Source of the DNA: JAYVJM01 sp043769275
GTDB taxonomy: Bacteria > Pseudomonadota > Gammaproteobacteria > Pseudomonadales > UBA7239
Direction: 5' to 3'
DNA length: 64,000 nucleotides
Assembly: GCA_043769275.1 (NCBI GenBank)
Contig: JAYVJM010000079.1
Location: forward strand, 47,731-111,730
Shown here: piece after piece, positions 31,514 to 39,363 of the stretch
How positions within the stretch are numbered: the stretch's first letter is position 1
Layout: every line of letters begins with the position of its first letter
Made by a program: the position numbers and the translations under genes
Notes under the pieces: model-generated
Seen by the model: the letters and a program-made list of their open reading frames with translations, nothing else
What the model was told of the DNA's origin: nothing
The model's database searches: none

Positions 31514-31783
31514 CTATTCAGCCTCATCAAAGCGCTGTGAAAACAGCGCAGTAATCGCTTGCAGTGCGGCCTGTTCATCATCGCCCGCGCACTGAATCCG
31601 CAGCACGGTACCTTGGCTTGCGGCTAATAACATCAATGACATTATGCTTTTCCCATCGGCTTTTTGGTTGTTTTTCGTCACAGTAATTTTACAGCGAAAG
31701 CGCACACATAGACTGGCCAGCTTGGCGGCAGCGCGTGCGTGTAAACCCAGTTTATTGATAATTTCTAGTGAGGCTTCCGCCAT
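31514..31783 (-). CDS. ptsO: HPr-family phosphocarrier NPr
   Basis: 89 residues. The phosphorylatable His is in NKLGLHARAAAKLAS (His16), and the region around GKSIMSLMLLAASQGT fits HPr-like proteins of the nitrogen phosphotransferase branch. It follows rapZ by 26 bp, as in the rpoN-hpf-ptsN-rapZ-ptsO cluster, but only rapZ-ptsO is present here. It relays phosphate in a regulatory rather than sugar-transport PTS. Confidence 0.93.
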   Translation of the reverse strand: MAEASLEIINKLGLHARAAAKLASLCVRFRCKITVTKNNQKADGKSIMSLMLLAASQGTVLRIQCAGDDEQAALQAITALFSQRFDEAE

Positions 31784-31809
31784 TGTTTTCTCCTAGCTAT
31801 TGTCCACTG

Positions 31810-32670
31810 CTACGGCAGGGATAATTCTCGATGGCGCAATTGGGTGTTTTTGTACTCCGCATTAAAATAACACTGAAGCATGGCGCTAATATAAACCGAC
31901 CGGTGCTGCCCCCCCGTACAGCCTATCGCCACTGTCATATAGCGACGCTGTTGATGAAAAGCTGGCAGCCACTTTTCTAAATACACACGAATATCGTCCA
32001 GCATACTGCGCACGCGAGGGTCTGCGGCGAGAAAATCCTGCACGAGCGGCGCGAGGCCGGTGAGTCCGCGCAGTTCGGGTTTCCAGTAAGGATTCGTTAG
32101 GCAGCGTACATCAAAGACGATGTCTGCATCTACAGGAATGCCGTGCTTGTAGCCAAAAGACAGAAACAGCAGCGACAAGCCAACATGTGTGGGGCGTGCC
32201 ACACGATTTAATACGGTATCGCGCAACTGGTACAGCGTAAGGTTACTGGTATCAATCGTCAGTGAGGCAAGATTAGCAATGGGTTCCAGTAATTTTTTTT
32301 CAGCGGCGATAGCGGTAGAAAGATTGGTGGCGTAATCGGACAGCGGGTGTTTACGGCGTGTTTCGCTAAAGCGTTTAATTAGCGTTGACTTGCGCGCATC
32401 GAGATAAATAACTTCACACTCAATGTTACTGGCGCGTATGTCATGCAGAATTTGCGGTAGAAGTGTCAAATCGCGGCTGCTATTGCGCGCATCAATGGAA
32501 ACCGCCACGCGCTGTAAAACATCGCTGTTGTCTTGCCGCATTTGTTCGATCAGGGGCATCAACAAGGCGGCGGGCATATTGTCGATACAATAAAAGCCTT
32601 CATCTTCCAGCACATGCAGTGCCGTGCTTTTGCCCGAGCCTGAACGACCACTTACTACCAGCAAACGCAT
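31810..32670 (-). CDS. rapZ: RNase adapter protein RapZ
   Basis: 286 residues from ATG 32670, which has GGAGA about nine bases upstream; an ATG at 32685 would add five residues. The N-terminal Walker A is VVSGRSGSGKSTALHVLEDEG. DARNSSRDL, YLDARKSTLIKRFSETRRKHPL and the C-terminal IGCTGGQHRSVYIS segment are hallmarks. In enterics RapZ senses glucosamine-6-phosphate and guides RNase E to the sRNA GlmZ. Outside enterics its role is less defined. Confidence 0.95.
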   Translation of the reverse strand: MRLLVVSGRSGSGKSTALHVLEDEGFYCIDNMPAALLMPLIEQMRQDNSDVLQRVAVSIDARNSSRDLTLLPQILHDIRASNIECEVIYLDARKSTLIKRFSETRRKHPLSDYATNLSTAIAAEKKLLEPIANLASLTIDTSNLTLYQLRDTVLNRVARPTHVGLSLLFLSFGYKHGIPVDADIVFDVRCLTNPYWKPELRGLTGLAPLVQDFLAADPRVRSMLDDIRVYLEKWLPAFHQQRRYMTVAIGCTGGQHRSVYISAMLQCYFNAEYKNTQLRHRELSLP

Positions 32671-32756
32671 GGCGATTGTCTCCATTGCATGCTACACCGT
32701 GTCTTCTGGTGTCTAGTTTAGCTGCAAACAACACCCCGTTCGCCCCGAACCGGTTC

Positions 32757-33530
32757 TTATTCCGGCGTGTACTGCGAAACGCGCCGCACTTCCGCCTCAA
32801 TCCAGGTTTGTACGTGCGTTATCAGTGCGCGGCTGTCAGCGCTGTCACTGGCGATGCTTTTGCCTATCACCACCGTAATGTCCCCCGGGTATTTAATAAA
32901 GCCGCCGCTAGGCCAGCATTCACCGGCGTTATGTGCCACCGGCAACAAAGGCACGCCGACTTTTTGTGCTAAATCCACACCGCTGCGTGCGTAACGTCCC
33001 GCCGACCCCACCGGTATTCGTGTTCCTTCTGGAAAAACCAGTACGCAAATGCCCGCGTGCAGGCGCTCGCAGCCTTGGCTAATGATTTTTTTGAGCGCTT
33101 CACGCGGGGCGCTGCGGTCAATGCCGATGGGCTTTACCGTTGCCAATCCCCAACCGAACACGGGCATGTCCAACAGTTCTTGCTTGAGAATGGTGCAGGC
33201 AGGCGCGAACGGCAGTTGCAAAAAAAAGGTTTCCCACTGGCTTTGGTGTTTGGCAAGAATGACATAAGGCCGTTGCGCGGGAATATTTTCCAAGCCCTCC
33301 ACGCGGTAACGCACGCCGCAAATCACACGTAGCCACCACACCACCAGAAAATTCCACGTATTGATGTAGGCCACATTGGCGCGATAGCTCAACCATCTAC
33401 CAAATAGCCCCGCCGTAAAGCCAAACCACAGCGTCAGCACGATGTAGACCAGATAAAAAACCGCCGAACGCGCGCCCAACCATAGCAGGCGCAGCACGCT
33501 TGGTTTTTGAGCGGGATCAATATTCCTCAT
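32757..33530 (-). CDS. plsC: 1-acyl-sn-glycerol-3-phosphate acyltransferase
   Basis: This 257-residue membrane enzyme transfers an acyl chain to lysophosphatidic acid. A hydrophobic N-terminal region (FYLVYIVLTLWFGFTAGLF) anchors it. The acyltransferase box is AKHQSQWETFFL, with Glu at the Asp position of HX4D as in the YihG/PlsC branch of gammaproteobacteria. FPEGTRIPVG is motif III and VPLLPVAHNAGECW is motif IV. It overlaps gmhB by 14 bp and ends the LPS-core operon. A role in lyso-lipid or ornithine-lipid acylation cannot be excluded. Confidence 0.9.
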   Translation of the reverse strand: MRNIDPAQKPSVLRLLWLGARSAVFYLVYIVLTLWFGFTAGLFGRWLSYRANVAYINTWNFLVVWWLRVICGVRYRVEGLENIPAQRPYVILAKHQSQWETFFLQLPFAPACTILKQELLDMPVFGWGLATVKPIGIDRSAPREALKKIISQGCERLHAGICVLVFPEGTRIPVGSAGRYARSGVDLAQKVGVPLLPVAHNAGECWPSGGFIKYPGDITVVIGKSIASDSADSRALITHVQTWIEAEVRRVSQYTPE

Positions 33531-34110
33531 CTAGCCAGTCCTGCACGATGTCTGAAGGCGTTTGTGCGATCAGATAATCGGCCGCTTCCGCCAGATCATC
33601 AAATATCGGCAGGTCTTCAAAACCCTCCGGATTTTCATCCAGCAGTGATTCAGTCTGCGCACCTTTGCCGGTGCGCACCAACAGTGGCGTGCAACCACGC
33701 GCCATACCCGCTTGTAAGTCGCGCAGGCTGTCACCGACAACCCACGCGCCCTCAAGATCAACACACAGCGTGTTCGCTATTTCGTCAAACAAGCCCGATT
33801 GCGGTTTGCGGCAGTCGCAATAGTCTTCTGGACGATGTGGGCAGTAGGCAATAGTGGTGATATCGCCGCCCGCATCTTGCACGGCATCGCGCATTTTTTC
33901 GTGAATGGCATCAAGGTTTGATTGTGTAATCAAACCGCGACCGATGCCCGATTGATTCGTGGCCACAGCTATGGTGAAGCCGTGTTCATACAGTTGCGCT
34001 ATGGCATCAATACTGCCGGGCAATGGCTGCCATTCATCGGGGGATTTAATAAACGCCTCCGAGTCTTCGTTGATCACACCGTCGCGGTCGAGAATAAGAA
34101 TCTTTGTCAC
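33517..34110 (-). CDS. gmhB: D-glycero-beta-D-manno-heptose-1,7-bisphosphate 7-phosphatase
   Basis: 197 residues from GTG 34110, which overlaps the waaP stop as GTGA and gives the family start (MTKILILDRDGVINED). An ATG at 34140 would add ten residues inside waaP. The HAD nucleophile motif is DRDGVIN. The zinc loop is CPHRPEDYCDCRKP, and ATNQSGIGRG and VGDSLRDLQAG complete the site. It dephosphorylates heptose bisphosphate for ADP-heptose, feeding WaaC and WaaF encoded upstream. Confidence 0.95.
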   Translation of the reverse strand: MTKILILDRDGVINEDSEAFIKSPDEWQPLPGSIDAIAQLYEHGFTIAVATNQSGIGRGLITQSNLDAIHEKMRDAVQDAGGDITTIAYCPHRPEDYCDCRKPQSGLFDEIANTLCVDLEGAWVVGDSLRDLQAGMARGCTPLLVRTGKGAQTESLLDENPEGFEDLPIFDDLAEAADYLIAQTPSDIVQDWLDEEY

Positions 34111-34973
34111 GGGATATTGGCCTGTGTGGCGGGCTGACATTGTCCTGATTTTGGCCGACTAAGCAAAGCCGCAATTGCGGCCGGTGCTGCTGCGCCAAAA
34201 TCTTTGCGATACAACGCCACAGCTTTTTTACACACACTCAACAGTTGCGGATTTTTGCTGTTTTTTAACCATTCACGTTTGTAGATTGATAAAAAACACA
34301 CAAGATCACGTTTTGTCAGTGGCAAATCAAACGCGGAATAAAACAGGCCAGCGACGTCTTTCACACGCCAGCGATCCGGCAGTTGTGTGCGCATTTGCGC
34401 ACGGTGCAAGTCGATTAAATACAGCGCTTTTCCCAGCGCAAACGGCACTTGATTGTCTGCGCGCAAAAAATGGCACAAATAATAATCACGGTGATTGATG
34501 CCGTTTTCATGCAGCGTTTTTGTGCTCTGTGCCAGCTTGCGAATGATGGCGCGTTTTTCGCGTAAGGTCGGCGGGTGTTCTCGCCATTTTTTACAATAGT
34601 CCTCAAGGCTTACGGTGTTCGCCAGTTCTTCGGTGATCAGGAAAGATTCGCGTCGCGCCGGATTCAAACCCCGCTCGCCAAAGGCCGCTGGCGTGAGAGT
34701 GTCGATGCCCAATTGCGCCAAGCGCAGACACGCACGGTATTCATTGGCCGCACCCACGATGGGCAGACGCAAAGAAAACAAATTTTTAAAGACTTCGCGC
34801 CAGCCAATGCCGGTGTGCAGTTTTAAAAAATAGCCCCTGCCATCATGCTCAAAACGCAAGGTGCGGCGACCTTCCTTGCTGCGGTAAATTTTGCCCTGTA
34901 TAGCGTTCGCTTCGGCAAAAACGTCTTTTCCTGCCCAATATTTTTGCCACTGCGCATTGAGGAAAAGTCTCAT
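34107..34973 (-). CDS. waaP: Lipopolysaccharide core heptose(I) kinase
   Basis: 288 residues from ATG 34973, overlapping the waaG stop as ATGA; upstream codons are not part of the family. This protein-kinase-like enzyme phosphorylates heptose I of the LPS inner core, strengthening the outer membrane. The ATP-site region is FEHDGRGYFLKLHTG, and the catalytic loop GINHRDYYLCHFL carries the essential Asp. The downstream LYLIDLHRAQMR is the metal-binding segment. WaaP is essential in Pseudomonas. Confidence 0.93.
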   Translation of the reverse strand: MRLFLNAQWQKYWAGKDVFAEANAIQGKIYRSKEGRRTLRFEHDGRGYFLKLHTGIGWREVFKNLFSLRLPIVGAANEYRACLRLAQLGIDTLTPAAFGERGLNPARRESFLITEELANTVSLEDYCKKWREHPPTLREKRAIIRKLAQSTKTLHENGINHRDYYLCHFLRADNQVPFALGKALYLIDLHRAQMRTQLPDRWRVKDVAGLFYSAFDLPLTKRDLVCFLSIYKREWLKNSKNPQLLSVCKKAVALYRKDFGAAAPAAIAALLSRPKSGQCQPATQANIP

Positions 34974-36103
34974 AAGGCGGCGCTGGCGGCGGCGCGTGCA
35001 ATACATTCTGCAGCACGTTGATGCAACGAATAAATATCCGCACGGCTGGCAAAATCCAGCGCATTTTTCGCCCATGCCGCACGCTGCGCATCATCACTGA
35101 GCATGTGTGCAAGCTGGCCATTGAGCGCGCGTTGCTGGAAGGGTTCTGGTGTGACGAGGCCTAAATTGTGCTCGGCAATGTAATGGCTGTAGCCACACAC
35201 GGCGGTGGCCAACACGGGCAAAGCCGCAACGGCTGCCTCCAGCAAAACGGTGCCGGTATTTTCGCGGCGCGCTGGGTGCAGCAGCACGTCGGCACCCAGT
35301 AAAAAATGTGGAATATCGTTGCGGCCAGCCAAAAACAGAACGCGTTCAGATACGCCCAGTTTTTTTGCCAGTCGCATAAATGGCGCGGCTTTATCTTGCC
35401 CGATGACGATCATGCGACTGCGCTGCAGCAGTGCGGTGGGTAGCGCGGCCAGCGCGTGAAGAGCGCGATCCACCCCTTTGGTACGAAAGCCTGAGCCGAC
35501 CATCAAAAGCAAGCGTTGCTCTTGCGTTAAACACCAGTCGCGCCGAAAAGCCGCTCGAATATCGGCGGCATCGTTGCCCGCTTTGCGGTTCCGGTTAATG
35601 CCGGGCGGCAGCAGTGTGCAGCGGCTTTTTATATGGGGATAGTAGTGCTCGTATTCCTCGACACTGCGGGCGGAAATGGCCAGTATTTTTGTGCGGCTGT
35701 CTGCGCCGAATACGGCGGCTTCATCTGCTAAAAATTGGCGATAACGCGGCAAAAAAGTCAACAGCGGCCAACGCTCTTGCTGTAGTTTGGCTTTGAAGCA
35801 GGTGTCAGCGGCGTAATAAATATCAAGCCCCTGCATTTTGTTAAAACCCACCACCAGCGCGGGCTTATCCTGCCGTAAATAGGCTTGCAGTTTTTGCGCA
35901 AACAGACGGTTGCGCGCATGGTTACTGCACCCTTGCGTGGGCAGTATCGCCACGCTTATCGCCTCGGGCTTATCGCCCTGCCATTCGGCGCACACAATTT
36001 TTACAGTCAGCCCCAAGGCTGTACATGCCTGCGCGATAGCCAGCATGTCGCGCTGCAAGCCGCCGTAGGGAAAATATTTGTACAGCGTGAATACAAGCGT
36101 CAT
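34970..36103 (-). CDS. waaG: LPS core glucosyltransferase I
   Basis: This 377-residue GT4-family enzyme adds the first hexose to heptose II. The N-terminus FTLYKYFPYGGLQRDMLAIA is the WaaG signature. The C-terminal nucleotide-sugar domain has LLLMVGSGFRTKGVDRALHAL and LLHPARRENTGTVLLEAAVA, with the E-x7-E pair. It is flanked by 4-bp ATGA overlaps with waaC and waaP. Confidence 0.95.
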   Translation of the reverse strand: MTLVFTLYKYFPYGGLQRDMLAIAQACTALGLTVKIVCAEWQGDKPEAISVAILPTQGCSNHARNRLFAQKLQAYLRQDKPALVVGFNKMQGLDIYYAADTCFKAKLQQERWPLLTFLPRYRQFLADEAAVFGADSRTKILAISARSVEEYEHYYPHIKSRCTLLPPGINRNRKAGNDAADIRAAFRRDWCLTQEQRLLLMVGSGFRTKGVDRALHALAALPTALLQRSRMIVIGQDKAAPFMRLAKKLGVSERVLFLAGRNDIPHFLLGADVLLHPARRENTGTVLLEAAVAALPVLATAVCGYSHYIAEHNLGLVTPEPFQQRALNGQLAHMLSDDAQRAAWAKNALDFASRADIYSLHQRAAECIARAAASAAL

Positions 36104-37137
36104 ACGGGCTCGGTGAGGTTATTTTGCTGGTGCGTGTTTGCCAGCATGTCCTGCACGCGTGAAAACACAATAGCCGGCGTGAGTGGCTCAAATGACGCGG
36201 CTTTCTCTGATGCTGCGCTAAAATCCTGCGCATTCAAATGGTATTGATTGATGCCGTAAGCCCCCACCAACTTGGGCGATGTGGAGCCGTACAACGACAG
36301 CGTTGGCACCGCCAATGCCGCGCAAAGATGGCCTAAACCCGTATCCACTGCCACCACGGCGCGGGCAGATGCAATAACCGCTGCCATGCCCGCCAGCGGC
36401 GCACGGGGCAAAACTTCCGCGCGCGCATGAATGGATGCAATTTGTTTGGCGCGACGGTGTTCCGCATCGCTCCACCACGGCAGTAATACGCGATAACTGG
36501 CATCACACAACAACCGGCACAACATACGCCAGTAGTCATCTGGCCAGTGTTTATTGGCGCGTGTCGTGCCATGCAGAAACAGCAAATAGGGCACATGGCG
36601 CTCACTGGCTTCCAGATTTTCATCAATAAAAATTCGCCGATCTATGCCGTAATCCGGCGCAGCGAGCGGCTTTTCATAATGCAATACTTGGGCAAACAGG
36701 GTGCGGGTGCGTTCGACGGCATGCTGTTCTTTTTCCACTGAAAAACGCTGCGTGTACGCCAGCGTGGCCAGCGGCTCGCGCGCACTGCGCCAGTCATAAC
36801 CACAGCGCGGCGCGTGGACTAAACGGGTTAGCAGCGCGCTTTTAATCAAGCCTTGCGCATCAATGACGCAATCGTAAGAAGCCGCCCCCAACAGCTGCCG
36901 AAAACGCCCCCATTCACCGGAAGACAGCAACTTGCGCGGGTTTTTGCGCCAACGTCGTATGGCTACCGGAATGACCCGTGCAACAGCCGGATGCCAAGCG
37001 GGCACCTCGGCAAAATCTTCCTCCACGACCCAATCGAAGACCGTGTCGGTCTGATGCGCCAAGGCATCACTTACAGCGGGCAATGTGTGTATTACATCGC
37101 CCATGGAAGAGGTTTTGACAATCAGAACGCGCCTCAC
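36100..37137 (-). CDS. waaC: LPS heptosyltransferase I
   Basis: 345 residues from GTG 37137, overlapping the waaF stop as GTGA. The resulting MRRVLIVKTSSMGDVIHTLP is the exact WaaC N-terminus, so the longer frame is rejected. It transfers L-glycero-D-manno-heptose to Kdo. Acceptor-domain features are VVEEDFAEVP and DAQGLIKSALL. The GT9 donor-domain motif is LPYLLFLHGTTRANKHWP-like, then DTGLGHLCAAL and SLYGSTSP. Confidence 0.95.
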   Translation of the reverse strand: MRRVLIVKTSSMGDVIHTLPAVSDALAHQTDTVFDWVVEEDFAEVPAWHPAVARVIPVAIRRWRKNPRKLLSSGEWGRFRQLLGAASYDCVIDAQGLIKSALLTRLVHAPRCGYDWRSAREPLATLAYTQRFSVEKEQHAVERTRTLFAQVLHYEKPLAAPDYGIDRRIFIDENLEASERHVPYLLFLHGTTRANKHWPDDYWRMLCRLLCDASYRVLLPWWSDAEHRRAKQIASIHARAEVLPRAPLAGMAAVIASARAVVAVDTGLGHLCAALAVPTLSLYGSTSPKLVGAYGINQYHLNAQDFSAASEKAASFEPLTPAIVFSRVQDMLANTHQQNNLTEPV

Positions 37138-38189
37138 TCGCTCACCCCAACAGGCTGCGGCAATGCTTCCAGCGCGGCCAATACCTGCGCGGGCGACAGC
37201 TCCGTCATACAGCGATGATGCTGCAAAGGGCATTTGCGCTGAAAACAGGGGCTACAAGCAATGGGGTGTTGAACAACCGCCGCGAAGTGCGTTAACGGCG
37301 GCGTGAAGTGCGGCGATGACGAGCCATACAGCACCACCAGTTTGCGTTGCAAGGCGGCGGCAATGTGCATTAATCCGGAGTCGTTGCTAACGACTGCGCT
37401 GGCGCATGACAGTAAATCCATCGCGTCGGCCAAGCTCGTTTTACCGGCCAGATTGCGACAAAAGCTTTGCTGCGATTCCGGCAAAGCCTGTTTGATTTGT
37501 TGAGCCACGCGACAATCATTTTGCGAGCCAAACAGCCACACCTGCTCACCGGCTGCAATGCGAGCCGCGGCAACGGCTGCGTAATGCCGTTCAGGCCAGC
37601 GTTTGGACGCGCCAAACTCAGCCCCCGGGCACAGCGCCAAAACAGGGCGATCTAACTGCAAGCCATGTTTGTGCAGCGCGGCTTGGCGCTCCTCTTGTTG
37701 GATAGATAACAGCGGCCACGGCAAATCAACAGGCAAAGGGCGGTTCTGTGGAAAAGCGAGCGCAGCAAAACGCTCGATCATCAACGGCAGTACGGGTTTG
37801 TTTAATTGACGCACATCATTGAGCAAGCCGTGGCGCATTTCACCGCGCCAGCCGGTGCGTGTGGGAATATCGGCAAAAAAAGGCACCAGTGCCGATTTCC
37901 ATGAATTGGGTAAAACGATAGCCCGTTGGTATTGCCCGCGCAGTGCACGCCCCATTTTTAGACGTGCAAAAAACGCAAACTGCCCATGTGCCAGCGGCAA
38001 ATCAATACTTGCACGCACCTCCGGCATACGCGCCAGCAAAGGCACGCTCCACGCAGGGGCGAGCACATCAATGGCTGCCTGCGGATCATGTTGTTTGAGC
38101 AGGCGAAACAACACCTGTGCCATCACCATGTCGCCAACCCACGCGGGACCCACAACAAGGATGGCAGGTGGGTTTATGGTTTTGTTCAT
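37134..38189 (-). CDS. waaF: LPS heptosyltransferase II
   Basis: 351 residues from ATG 38189 (MNKTINPPAILVVGPAWVGD). No clear ribosome-binding site is seen; a TTG at 38228 overlapping the ilvE end is an alternative. It adds the second heptose. PAWVGDMVMAQ, DLPLAHGQFAFF, CPGAEFGASKRWPERHYA, VSNDSGLMHIAAAL and VLYGSSSPHFTPPL are typical GT9/WaaF motifs. First of the waa genes, 28 bp after ilvE. Confidence 0.95.
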   Translation of the reverse strand: MNKTINPPAILVVGPAWVGDMVMAQVLFRLLKQHDPQAAIDVLAPAWSVPLLARMPEVRASIDLPLAHGQFAFFARLKMGRALRGQYQRAIVLPNSWKSALVPFFADIPTRTGWRGEMRHGLLNDVRQLNKPVLPLMIERFAALAFPQNRPLPVDLPWPLLSIQQEERQAALHKHGLQLDRPVLALCPGAEFGASKRWPERHYAAVAAARIAAGEQVWLFGSQNDCRVAQQIKQALPESQQSFCRNLAGKTSLADAMDLLSCASAVVSNDSGLMHIAAALQRKLVVLYGSSSPHFTPPLTHFAAVVQHPIACSPCFQRKCPLQHHRCMTELSPAQVLAALEALPQPVGVSE

Positions 38190-38217
38190 GGGCTTGGGCA
38201 ACAGAACCGCTCGACGC

Positions 38218-39147
38218 TCACGGGGCAACCGATGTCGACCACTCAGGAAATTGCAAACGGCGGCCTTTTACTTGGTCGAAATACATCGTTTGCAGTTTTT
38301 CAGTAATGATACCGCGGCGGCCTGTGCCAATTTTTCGGCCATCCAATTCGCTGATGGGCAGCACTTCTGCGGCGGTGCCGGTGAAAAATGCTTCGTCGGC
38401 GATATAAACCTCGTCGCGTGTGATGCGTTTTTCAATCAAGGGCAATCCCAGCTCTTTGGCGAAATGGAAAATCGTGTTGCGTGTAATGCCGTTCAGGCAA
38501 GCGGTGATTTCTGGCGTATACAAAACGCCATCGCGCACAAGGAAAAAATTTTCTCCCGACCCTTCCGCGACATAACCTTCTGGATCGAGCAGCAAGGCTT
38601 CTTCCGCGCCGCCCGACAGCGCCTCATTGAGCGCCAACATGGAGTTAATGTAGTGGCCGTTAGCTTTCGCGCGCGTCATGGAGATATTCACATGATGGCG
38701 CGTGTAAGAGCTGGTGCGCACTTTAATGCCATGTTCTTTGGCTTCAGGTGCCATATAAGAAGGCCAATGCCACGCGGCGACGATAACGTGTACTTTCAAG
38801 TTGGCAGCACGCAAACCCATGCCTTCCGAACCGTAAAAACACATGGGGCGAATGTAGGCTTCGTCTAAGCGATTTTCATGCACGGCGCGGCACTGTGCAT
38901 TGTTAATTTCTTCTTTGGAAAATGGCATGGTCATCTGCATGATTTTGGCGGAATCAAACAGGCGGCTTGTATGCTCTTGTAAACGGAAAATACACGTGCC
39001 GCGACTTTCCGTTGCATAGGCGCGGACACCTTCAAATACACCCATGCCGTAATGCAATGTGTGGGTTAAAACATGCACGTTGGCCTCGCGCCACGGCACC
39101 ATTTTGCCGTCAAACCAGATAAGACCATCGCGGTCAGCCATTGACAT
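38218..39147 (-). CDS. ilvE: Branched-chain amino acid aminotransferase
   Basis: 309 residues. This PLP enzyme catalyses the last step of Val, Leu and Ile synthesis. HTLHYGMGVFEGVRAY is the conserved N-terminal motif. The PLP lysine lies in RAKANGHYINSMLA. EALLLDPEGYVAEGSGENFF and ITRNTIFHFAKELG complete the fold-type IV signature. It heads the LPS-core operon, an order also found in Pseudomonas. AGAGAC lies four bases before ATG 39147. Confidence 0.96.
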   Translation of the reverse strand: MSMADRDGLIWFDGKMVPWREANVHVLTHTLHYGMGVFEGVRAYATESRGTCIFRLQEHTSRLFDSAKIMQMTMPFSKEEINNAQCRAVHENRLDEAYIRPMCFYGSEGMGLRAANLKVHVIVAAWHWPSYMAPEAKEHGIKVRTSSYTRHHVNISMTRAKANGHYINSMLALNEALSGGAEEALLLDPEGYVAEGSGENFFLVRDGVLYTPEITACLNGITRNTIFHFAKELGLPLIEKRITRDEVYIADEAFFTGTAAEVLPISELDGRKIGTGRRGIITEKLQTMYFDQVKGRRLQFPEWSTSVAP

Positions 39148-39363
39148 AAAAGTCTCTCAATACAATTGGTGTTGTGAATGCCCACAGTGCTTATGCCGCC
39201 GTGAACGGCTAACGCGAGGCATAGATAAAGTGGCGCGAAAGGCTACCACAGGCGGCATAAAATCTAAACTATTAGCCTTTCGGGAAAAGGCTTTTAACCC
39301 TATCCTTAGCGCCGTGCCATTTGCACAAAGCGTGCTTAACGCGCAATTGATAGAGGCTCTTTC

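Noticed and set aside
37819..38868. 349-codon open frame on the plus strand
   Set aside because: It lies antisense to waaF and ilvE, both unmistakable, and its translation has no family features. It reflects codon bias of the real genes.
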